This document shows, piece by piece, positions 13,331 to 24,000 of a stretch of 64,000 bases of DNA (position 1 is its first letter; the number at the start of each line of letters is the position of its first letter). The position numbers and the translations under genes are program-made. This DNA comes from Branchiostoma floridae (taxonomy: Eukaryota > Chordata > Leptocardii > Amphioxiformes > Branchiostomatidae). Where the stretch lies: the NCBI RefSeq assembly GCF_000003815.2, contig NC_049983.1:24456068-24520067 (forward strand), written 5' to 3'. Under the pieces are notes generated by a model, which made no database searches, was not told the DNA's origin, and was given only the letters and a program-made list of their open reading frames with translations.

Positions 13331-16300
13331 TCAGGTATCAGGTTGACTTATCTTACCCGACGTTCCTTGCCAACCCAGCATTAGTGACAGGACTTGAACC
13401 TGAAGCTACTAACGAAACATACGACAGACCTGTCACATTCGAACGCTACCCATACATTTGTCAAATATACTAAAGTGACGAAATGTCAGACAGAAACACA
13501 TGGGGGGCATTACTCTGGGTGGGGAACAGTAATGTTGTTTGATATGTGATCACGGTGTCAGACGTATCCTGACCTCTGGGGTCCGAGGTGGCCAGTAATA
13601 AATAGGTTTTATTAATCGAAGGTCCCCTGGACAGATTCCAGAAGTATACAGATAATAAGAATAAATCGAAAGGTAGCATTGGTAGGCGATAGAACCTTTC
13701 TTTACACAGAAGCTCATTCGTTACAAAAGCACGATGTCGGGCTGTGACCTGTAAGGTAGGATAAAAAAGTGCAAAATTGGACAATGGGTATCTGCCAAAC
13801 TTCTGCATGCAGCATCGTGCCATCTGCACTGCGTAGTTCTGCAAACTATAAAACGAGCTTCAAACTTTACCAAGCTGGACAGCTCTTCGTGTCTTTATCC
13901 CATTATCGGATGGGGGAAGTGTGTTGCGATGAAAGTTTATTGACAGCAGGACCCCTGCTGATTGTCGTCTAACCTACATTTTAGTCAGCCTTTGCAGGCT
14001 TAATGGCATTTTCCCTAGAGGAAGAAGCATTAAGTAGGGCTGCATGTAACACAGATGCACGTGGAAGATGCAGTCGGTTAAGTGCAGTATATGGATTTTT
14101 TTTTATAAATCCATATACATTAAGTAAGACCTGGTAGTACGGACCTTCCATTAAATGATTGACAGTCGGGCATGCTGAACATTGGCATGTCGTCTGTACT
14201 CTGACCTATTGACGAAACAATCAGCAGAGTGATGGACTTTCATAACTTCCAGCTGACCTAGTCTGATCTGTAGCTTTTTTTAAAGTATGATGTTACACTT
14301 TATCTTTCTTTCTGATCCCTAATGTGCGTGCCGACTATACGGTGTGTCTTCTGTCATTAGCTCAGTCCATTGTGAACCAATGCGATGCTCAGTGGCTCCG
14401 GATATAAACCTTGAAAGTCAATCGGCTATTTTTTTGTCAAAAGAGACAGTACTTTTAGTATCAAAGATATCTTAAGACTGGTGCTCTGTCACAGTTTGGT
14501 TCTTACGCTAGAAGAGGGTGACGAATCGGCGTTGTCATCTTCTTAAAGCTATTGATTTGTCATCCACTAATCATACTTACTTCACTTTGTTTGAAAGCTT
14601 TTTCCACTTTACACAAGTGCTTATCTTCATTGTCATCTCGATATCTTTTACATCCTTCAGAAGAATGTCGGCTCGTCACCTGTCACTGTTATTGGCTCAG
14701 GGTCTCCCGTCGTTTCTTTCTGCCATTTGTTTTCCAAGTACGCGTTTGATGCGATGATCTGAGGATGCCGAAAACAGTACCTACGCAATCTTATTCTTCA
14801 CTACTTGCTTCTTCTATACCGAGAACCGTTAGATGTAGGTAAAACCCATCATTTCTGAGTTCCAGTTTTCATTTGAGTTACAAAATAGAGAACATTCACA
14901 GTATACGAGCATAGCTCCCGTTTCTCAGTTCTAAACAGTTCTAACCTAAGGACTCATGCCATGTGCCTCAGCCCACCAAGTCTAAAGATAAATGACATCG
15001 CCTCTTTCACGGACAAAATCCTTAAAATATCCTACCTCCAATAAAACTGCAGAATATATTCCAAATGTGGGACAAGTTATAAATACATACAACAATTAAT
15101 TCTTTGCCGGCTATTGTAGGATCGAGTCCTGGAAAGAAATGCCGAGGCTAATGATCAAAAGTGCACATCGAGAAAATAGCATTGCCTGAAGTACGGTCAG
15201 ACATGAATGTAGCCAAATAAAAGTGGACGTAAAATGTATGAGACAATTTGGTCAGGCTTTGTGTCCAATTTCACCCGGAGGCAATCATACAGCATACCAC
15301 CTGTTGCGTGCTGACGAAGGTCCCCTTCTACTGTGCGCTGATGTTGGCACTGTCTACCCGTTTTAAATACCATCTATTTTCTTACCACCCAGAGGAAATA
15401 CGCGTTTGAGAAATGACACTCAGACATGAGCTGTCAGTATCTTGTGTAATTTTACTGTACAGGCACATAAGGATAACGACCCTATTACGGGTTCGTGTAC
15501 AGTCTGATGTATAAAGTATATATTGTGGACAGTTTTTTCTCCAAACGTACAACGGAATGGGTCGTCTATAGACACATGTGGTACCTAAGGCTACTTTGAT
15601 GGTCATGGAAATGTCTCTATTCAACATACGGTATACTTATTGACCTAACATCATAAGTCTTCAACATCAGTCATTTAAGGTTTGTACAATGTTTGATATG
15701 ATTTATTAACAGGCAGAATTTTCCAGGGATTGTTTCAATGATATGTTTATTTCTCATGGATGGACTGAGTCTCCTTAATGGCCTTACAGTCTGGTCTTGC
15801 GTCTCTTGTACTTAATCTAAAAATCTGGTGTTTTATATCTTGATGAATTTTACCGGTCAAGCGAAAGAAATTAAAAAAGCAATGTCACCCAAGTCATTAT
15901 CAGATGCAAGAATTAACTTAACAAAGGGCTCCTGCAAAATGCGTAAAAGACGAAAATCATGAAGTTCGAATCCAATAAGGCCGTTCCCTTACTTTGTGTC
16001 TACTTGTGTACATAACGACAAACATGTATGACTGGAAAAACGTAGCCATATCTAAGACAATTACGCTTGGTACTGCACTGGACTTGAATTTGGTAAATGC
16101 CTGAAAAATTTTACTTTCCAAACTCTATCAATGTTTCGGAAAACTGGAGTACGTTATACGTTTTCTTAAGGCTGGTGATGCCCTTAAAGCTCTATCAACA
16201 TCTAGCTACGGATATATTCGCTACAATGGGGATATAAATATTAGCTAATACATGTACATATAACGTTTCGGGCACTTCAATTGTGTACATGAGTCGGCTA

Positions 16301-16644
16301 ATTGTATAATGTGTGGCCGCCAACAATAAATACGTAGGCCAACAGGGCTAACTATCGATATCAACACGGTTAGGTATATATACACCTCTTACATTTGTTG
16401 TTTTTGTTAACAATTATTGTGTTCCATGGTCAATATGTATACCGATACAAAAAGAATTATTCGAAACTTGGAGGGAGATTGCCCTGCCAGAAAAAAAGAC
16501 TATACAGGGTCTCTGCATCTGCTACATTTCTTTTTCTACTAAAAAAATGGACTGGAAATAATGGCGATTTAACTATCCACACCCTCCCAACATCATATAG
16601 TCTACCTTTATCAAAGCAAAATGTAACTAACATTGTTAGCTTCG
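13331..16644. other. Intergenic DNA 3' of the receptor gene
   Basis: No host gene recognised. It contains a 12-bp perfect hairpin (14087-14118, GTATATGGATTT and its inverse) beside a probable LINE scrap. Open frames such as 13470-13844 minus have no recognisable motif. Confidence 0.45.
14100..14200 (-). pseudogene. Probable LINE scrap (zinc-knuckle region)
   Basis: One minus-strand frame reads QTTCQCSACPTVNHLMEGPY. This resembles the C-x-C...QT-x2-HL motif at the C-terminus of some LINE ORF2 proteins. Frames either side are broken by stops. The match is short and could be chance. Confidence 0.3.
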
Positions 16645-16650
16645 TTTATT
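16645..16650 (-). terminator. Possible poly(A) signal AATAAA
   Basis: AATAAA on the minus strand, about 346 bp past the receptor stop codon. It is a plausible 3' end for the transcript but is only a 6-base match in AT-rich DNA, so it is weakly supported. Confidence 0.25.
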
Positions 16651-16995
16651 GTTAGATGATAACCCCCCTTTGAGAACAAACGTTTCAGAGTAGTGTTAGA
16701 CGTCATCTCAATGTGTGTATTTTATTACGACCTTTGTATTTGTACAAAAGTACTTAACCCGGTTGGGCATGAAGGTACCGTGAAGGTGATCATCATCATT
16801 ACTATTATCATGCATACAGACGAACTACTGAAACAAAGGTTTGCCGCTTGGAATTTTCCCAGTATGTTGCTTTTCATCACAGGAATTCTATTCAACTTCT
16901 AAATTTTTCTACATCAATAAACGTTTGAAAAAAGTCCCAAAGTGGCAAAATATCCTGCATAGTCTTCCTATACTCAAAGAATTATTCCGGCTCGG

Positions 16996-18072
16996 CTATG
17001 TGTGGGCATAGGAGACCCAATACATCACACAGAAAAGGAAAAATACACCTGGGAAGACTACTCTAGAGTATTTATCTATGGTATTCACATCTTTAACCTG
17101 CAGTTTGATATTTGAAGTCTTTACTCGTTGGACCACTTCTGCGATGGTGAGCCTTTTCCTGTCTTGCCTTCCCTCTTCTTGTATTTTCATGACCTTTTGA
17201 CCCAGAGTGGCAAACGAGACCGGGCGCTTCCGCACGTCGGTCTGTTCTCTCTGTCTTCCCCGTCCTCCCTCCGTAGCCGCTGCCCTGTCGTTCGCCTCCT
17301 TCTGTAGTTTTGCTGCATTGAGGACCGCCATGCCCATGCCGGAAAGCTTGCGCACGCGCGGGTCAGCGCTGAGGGACAGGCGGGACTCTGTCTTGCTGAG
17401 CGCGGACGTGGGCGGCTCGGTGTTGGATAGAGCTCGGCGGCGTTCTGTCGCGACCCGGAGGTGAGATTCGGGCTGGATAATCACAGGAGGGGGATCGTCG
17501 TGTGGTTTACTTACGTCATCAGCATCATCGACATTTGAAACGTTCTCCGTCGATGCCTGTCCCTGTGGCACTAATTCCATGCCTTTATCCTCCATCTCCC
17601 TGGCGTACTCAATAATCATCCTGGCTATGCTGCCCCTTGGACTCGCTGTAGACGCGATTGATGGCTGTCTGGTCGGCCTGGAACTCCCGTCAGAGTTTCG
17701 GCCCACCCGGGAGTCGCTCCTACGCCGTCTCTCCAGACTCTGGTTGGAGACGTCCAGCGTCGGGATGTTGAGGCAAACATGGTCGTCGCTGATGACGGAG
17801 TACTCTTCCGCAGGTGCCTCATGCTGCCGCTGCGCAGTTGTTGGTCCAGTGTTGAACACATTTAGGGGCACGTTCTCCTGTGTTCGCGTCGCCTTGGACC
17901 AAGGATTCTTTCTGCCAAGGCCGCGGCGAGGAGAGCTGTAACTTTGCCTTTCTGACTCTTGCTTTGGGTTGTCTTTGTCAACATTTTTGGACGATTGATC
18001 ATCGTTTTTGTCGGCTCCGTGTTCGAATCCTCTTCTCTTCAGAGCCGCCAGTAGACCACCCAGTCTTCCCGG
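16996..18072 (-). CDS. Receptor exon 9: long M3-M4 loop, M4 and stop
   Basis: Acceptor with pyrimidine tract ending CCCTACAG, phase 0. It begins [17 protein letters not shown], continues for some 320 polar residues rich in Ser, Arg, Lys, Asp and Glu with clusters such as [17 protein letters not shown] and TASPRGS, and a probable amphipathic helix ending [19 protein letters not shown]. It then reaches [10 protein letters not shown] and M4 ([20 protein letters not shown]). The stop TAG follows one residue after M4, so there is almost no extracellular tail. Reading frames on the opposite strand here are shadows. Confidence 0.95.
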   Translation of the reverse strand, partial: PGRLGGLLAALKRRGFEHGADKNDDQSSKNVDKDNPKQESERQSYSSPRRGLGRKNPWSKATRTQENVPLNVFNTGPTTAQRQHEAPAEEYSVISDDHVCLNIPTLDVSNQSLERRRRSDSRVGRNSDGSSRPTRQPSIASTASPRGSIARMIIEYAREMEDKGMELVPQGQASTENVSNVDDADDVSKPHDDPPPVIIQPESHLRVATERRRALSNTEPPTSALSKTESRLSLSADPRVRKLSGMGMAVLNAAKLQKEANDRAAATEGGRGRQREQTDVRKRPVSFATLGQKVMKIQEEGRQDRKRLTIAEVVQRVKTSNIKLQVKDVNTIDKYSRVVFPGVFFLFCVMYWVSYAHT

Positions 18073-21000
18073 CTGTAGGGCATAAGAAAAGCTTAGGCTT
18101 TGGGATATATAAATCAGATGAATAATGGAGTGAAACCCAATCCTCAAAACCCATGGAAAAACATAAATGCAAACACATACACGTCGTGTCATGAAGTGAG
18201 AGTGGGGAGATTTTTTTTAAATTTATATTGTAGCCGACAAAGTTAGTAGCTGTGTCAATTCACGAACTTCTGAGAACAGCCAGCCCCATCTTGATTTATC
18301 AAGCTGTGGGAATGGCCTTTGCCTCGTGTAAAAATTAATTTTAGATTATAAACACTGCCGGCAGTCCTCATCAGAAGGCCTTATCTTGCCGACGGGCTGT
18401 TGCCTTATGAACAGGGTTGGCGCCAGCACACCGACCGTATCAAATTTGTTGATTCTACTGATACTACAGTTAAAACATTCAACAAACATTCCTAAGACGA
18501 CGATCCGTATTGGTACATCTCTCGACTTTCATACGTGATAACGTCAAAGTATTAAATGCGACTCAATTACGGAGACTACAATTAATCTCCAAGCAGATTT
18601 CTCCGTGGCAAGACAGTAACATAAGTTGAGGAAGGACTTTAGCCGGCAGAGGAGTAACATTTTATTCCTCTGCCGGCCAAAGTCCTTCCCCAGCTTATGT
18701 TACTGTCTTGCCACGGAGGAATCTGCTTGGAAATCAGACTACAATGACGTGATGGAAATTTTGACACTGCTCGTAAATATGAACTGGGCTATCCAAGCCT
18801 ATCCAATAAGGTTTTCGGTTTGGTTTGTTTTGGTTTAGCTTGATACGGATCTCCATTAGTGACTGATATGTCACTATTGTTCCAGGGGTTGATTTGTAGT
18901 TAATCTCCAACTCTAGACGGAATGATTTGCACCAGTTACACTGTAATGTGGCCTATCTTATTTTTAAGTATTTCGTATCACAATCCTAAGAATGGCGTGA
19001 AATGAAGATGCCTGTGCTGTAGCATACCCCTTTCCACTCGGACCGCACTCTCGTCGCACTCTCTCTGCGACCTAAAATTGTACAGATCGCTTAACGAATT
19101 GTATGCCAAAGAAACGATCTTGTTTTACACTTTGTGTGTTTTGTTGTCCTCTCAGTCAAACTTTTACATGCTGTATGATATACCCAGTATGAAAAACGTT
19201 ACACATATCCTATTTAGGTCGAAGTGAGAGCGCATCGCGATCGCTGTCTAGTAGAAAGGGGGGCCCAACCTGTTCCTCGTGCTTAGGCACATCTTCCAGT
19301 CCGGCCTGTTTGGCCTTTAAGGCCTTCTGTTCCCTGCGTTGGCGCACGCTGGAGTGGTAGTTGACGGCGGCGTACTCCAGGAGCGCCGCGAAGACAAACA
19401 GGAAGCACATGACGCAGTAGACGTCGATGGCCTTGATGTAGGAGATCTTGGGGAGGGAGTCCCGAGCACTTGTGATAAAGGTGGTCATAGTCAGGACGGT
19501 AGTGATGCCTGCGGAACCAAAGGGGGATCGGTAGTCAATATAAGTCTTCTAGAATTAAAAGACCGCTTAAATGTGTGGCACATGTACAAGTGACGGTTTA
19601 ATACGCAAGAGCAAATAATCAGACATACTACAAAATGCATATATTTCCGACAACGCAATTCTTAGCACAATATATGATCATTTTAAAGCAACATCACCCC
19701 TTTAAGTATATGGGTTATAAGGAAAAAATTACAAAAACACTTTTTTTTGCATATCTGCATATATTGATGTGTATGATTGTTTCCATTGTTACATATATAT
19801 GATGTTACCATGTGACCTGTAACTAGCCCGAGCCATGTAACAAAAGCCTATTCCAGTTTGGAAGAAACTTTTGATTCTTTACCGGAGGTCGTTTCGAAGG
19901 GTTTGATTTCATTTTCGTTAATCTGCCAACACGTGACCATTCCATCCGATGATACCTTGATACCGGCAATATCCAATCACACTTCCAATCACGAATCTAT
20001 GCATTTTAAAGTGCCGTACAGGGAATCTAAGAATAACATCTCAGGCTCCCCAGTCCCCACACTCCTTGTTCCTGGAATTCGTCCGGCTCCCCGTCGGCCC
20101 TTATTCCAGGAACTCATCAATCTGAGATTACCGTGCACGATGGGGGCCCGAATCTTATTTGTCAGTCAGGCCCCCAACAGCCTACTGTAGGTAGCTAACT
20201 GATAAGCATCTGCAAATATCACACTGGACCCAAGATACTCCGTCTTATGTTTGCTTGTACATTTGAAATCGCATATATCGTTTCCAATTTCTTCACCATT
20301 GTTGTCCAGAAGGCTTAGCGGCCAATTGGATAGGATAAATCATTCAGGCAATGTGGCGTATCTAGGTTAGCAATTGTGTCTTTGGGATAAAAAGAAAGTA
20401 GTTATCGCAGCCAATGGTTTTTCTGCGTGGATGAGCTCAATCTTAGCTTGGCAGAAAGCCAATTCGTCATTATGTCAACGATTAATATTACTGAAAAGAG
20501 GTCAAATTGTAATACCAAGCCAGTATAGGACTCAAGTCAAATAAAAGATTTTGTTTTTAGATTTTAACAGTTTTTATGTCAACGGCAGCACCTAGATGAA
20601 AATCCATGAGGATGGATACTGTTACCTTCACAAAAACGCACACACACTTAAGGTGGGTTCACACGTGCGTACATATTCCTGTCCGTATGGCAATCTAAGC
20701 CTCTACCAGGCTCCGTGGGGTGTTGGAAAATAGTAGAAATTGGACAAATATAGACAGACAATTAATAACATGCCAGAGTTCGCAAACCATACTCACTCTT
20801 CGGCCAGCTAACTATTCTGGAACTTTACCTATTCATATTTGTCCAATTTCAATATTTTTCCAGCGTCCTGTGCAGCCTGGCAGAGGCTTAGAATTCCATA
20901 CGGACCTCAAACGCAGGTTTGGTTTGGTTTGGTTTAGTTTATTTAGATCTCCATTAGTGAAATACACTAGTCTTCCTTGAGTCCACATTAAAACAATACA

Positions 21001-24000
21001 GAAATAAAAGTAACAGAAATGTACAAATAATACAAATTATAACTTTGAAATAACAGAAAGCAAACATATGGTAAACTGAAAAACAGTGATTTGCATACGT
21101 GAAGTAAAATAAAATATGTAAAATATATAGTTGTGAACCAGGCTTTTCTCCATATGCATAGACCCCGCTATACAGTTTTACAAATATGCAGTTCTGCGAT
21201 AATTAAATGTAAAAATGGCGCAATTGTGTTTAAGCCAGCTACTAGCTGATTCGGCATTGCGTTAATCGACTTGACATGGACAAATGATGGCGTCTACTTA
21301 TCTTAACTTCATAATAACTAGAGCTCCAATTTGACTTAAAGCTCCAGAAACGCATTCGATGCGGAACTTAAACCACAGCAGTGAAGCCGCAAGAAATGAG
21401 AAATCAATGTGCTATGGTCAGTCCCTTCAAGGAAATGGGCGACCTAGGGACGCCAGCGAACATTTGTAATCCGGGAAAATGTTATAACCTAAATGTCAAT
21501 CGATGTTGACGCCTTAAATTGATGATGAATGTACAAATATATGCGGCACCACAAAACGTTTGACCTATAAAGCCTGCTGGCTGAATGTCCGTCATGAACC
21601 TTGCGGATTGTGCAGCAGGCCGCTAGGGGAAGGTCAATAAGCAGGTGAAGTTCGAACATACGATGACTTATTAGTTTGCTTATTCACTAGCGTCTTTGTC
21701 CCAATTAGGCCTTGTTAAAGCTAAGGGCACAACCCGCCGTACGTACAATTTGTCCATACGTTTTTTTTTTGGGGGGGGAGGGGGGGAGGCCACGTCCGCC
21801 TCGTACTGAAAACGAGGGGTAGGGTCGAATCCGCAGCCCGATGGCTCACAAAGTTTTGCCTGCACGTAAAGTTTTACGGCGTGTCTGCGTGCTCCAAACT
21901 CCGTCGAATTCCCTACGAGTTCGTACGGAGGCGATACTTACCACTCATGGATCCCAAAAGATTGCCCACGTTTTGGCACGTAGACAGCTCTATTTGCACG
22001 TACGGTGGGCCGTGCTCTTAGCTTGAGGTGGCTTGCATGGATCAATGTTATGCGTTACTTTTTTTTGAATCGTCACAATATGGAGTGTCAGAAATTTGCT
22101 GCTGAACTGATGGCTACAAAATTTGATTTGGAGCTCTGCGATGGTTTTAAAAACTTGTACTGAGGTGAACTTTTAACAGGCGACACTGATCCCCACGAAG
22201 ATGCCGTGGTCACACAAACGAATAGATTTTCTCTTTTTCTTTAACAGATTGATGTATTACCTCTGTCAGTAGCGCTTTTGCAGGCAAAATGAAGACTCAA
22301 AGATAAGTTATTCCCACAAAAGCATTTTGAACCTTTCTTTATATGAACTTTTTCTGTTCCTTTTCTTCAAAAGAATGATATATTAGTCCTGTCAGAAGCG
22401 CTTTTGCAGACAGAATGGTGACTTCTAGATAAGTTATTCCCACAAAGGCTTCTTGAACCTTTCTTTATGCGAACTTTTAACAGAGTATCCCTCCAGGGCT
22501 TTTGCAGACACATTAGGCTTACCCAGGGCTACTCGGGCCGGCACTGCCTCGTGGTTTATCCAGAAGGAGACCCAAGATAAGACCACCAGCAGCGTGGCCG
22601 GCAGGTACGTCTGCAGGATGAAGTACATGATGTTCCGGTATAGCTTGAAACGAATGGTCAGCCGGGGATATTCGCCTGCGGGAAGAATGCAGTAGAATCG
22701 GTTAAAAGTGCTGACGAATGGGCCTGGCCTGGAGGCGACTATGAACCAACAGGAAATGAATACATGCAATCATTACTGCAGGCGGGGCAGTGTGATGTAG
22801 TGGTCTGAAAGGCCGTATATTACGCCTACTACAAAGATATATAACAGCTATTCAACACTGTGAAAAAAAACTAATCTTGAAGTTATACATCCGTTGGCAC
22901 GTATGGCGGTGTGTATTCTACCTTACTCTTTTATCCGTAACTAGCTATAAAGGAGATGTGGATTGCGTTCTATATACATTTAAATGACACACTGAGCGTA
23001 TAATGAAGCACACGTATTTTGAGATCAACTCCTAGAGTTCAGTCAGGGGTCTCTCTTTTTTGCAATGTCCATCCCTTATTATACTAATAAAACCTTATTC
23101 GTCTTGGTTGGCTCAGTGATTGAAAAGCATATCAGGCAGCTGGTCGAGCGTTTGTTATTGCCGAGGATACTGATAGGTTATTTGAGGTTTACGGCTTAAT
23201 GAATTACGGGCGTTGCATTTGGATGAATTGCGCAATTGAAGGAATTCTGAAAGATCAGTTTGCAATATGAACCGAAGGAAATTCTCTCGGATTTTATTAT
23301 TCCACGATTTTATTGAGATGGCATCTTCCTATGCCACAGATTACATTTACTTGCTTGGCTTGGCGTCTAAGTATGTACGATATATATGGATGGAGCAATT
23401 TTCTGTAAACCGAGGGTGTAATGGATTACTTTCGTTTTTTTTTACAACTCGTATATACGGAAGCACAAAGATAGACTCATTTTGTTCGAGCGATCAACAC
23501 AATGACCTTCATGCAGACAAATGCTAGCGTTCATATGCCCCGAGTCTCGATCGGAAACCAATTAAATTGTGAAAGACGACGGAGGGCAGGCCCCTTCAGC
23601 TCTACCCCAATATTACTTTCTGCCGTTGATATTTCAAAGGCATTTATCTGCATACAACCCATCAAAAACTGGAAACACTGAATGGAAGTGCGAAGGACAT
23701 CATACGACAAGGTCGCTGTATACTTGAGTACTAAAAAACAGTAGTTTCGGCCATATCTGGCTTTTTATCGTATCTATTTCCCTTGATTTAAGAACGGCCG
23801 TAGTTAGTGGCGGCGGGTGGTTTATTGTCGACCGGAAAGATCTGAAAGCGCCGCTTGAAGGTGACGTCAGAAGCCTGTAACCATGGCACCTGTAGTAACA
23901 ATAATAGATCTATTGTTCGATCTCAACACTAATGGACTCGTCCGTATTACCCTTCATCTCCCCAAGGTTAGCACCACGTGACGTATGACCGCTGCACCAG

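Larger units (their letters stand above)
18073..19269 (-). other. Receptor intron 8
   Basis: 1197-bp intron, GTTGGG...CTACAG. It contains the 70-bp-armed hairpin at 18594-18742, a retroelement-tail-like repeat at about 18806-18910, and the TIR element copy 2 at its 5' edge. Confidence 0.9.
19509..22522 (-). other. Receptor intron 7
   Basis: 3014-bp intron. It holds a GGTTTGGTTT-type repeat (20914-21060), a T/G homopolymer stretch near 21760-21788, and the tandem repeat next to the exon 7 donor. No other coding exon was seen; the open frame 19858-20190 has no recognisable motif. Confidence 0.9.

Noticed and set aside
13470-13844. 124-codon minus-strand frame as a small gene
   Set aside because: No motif, no coding-like codon pattern, no conserved features; length is within chance for this much sequence.
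17207-18125. Several plus-strand open frames opposite receptor exon 9
   Set aside because: They are antisense shadows of a long GC-rich coding exon and have no motif of their own.
19210-19269. Extension of exon 8 to the in-frame stop (short isoform)
   Set aside because: The extra codons come from the transposon terminus and would remove M4. Splicing to exon 9 in phase gives a complete channel, so read-through is at most a minor product.
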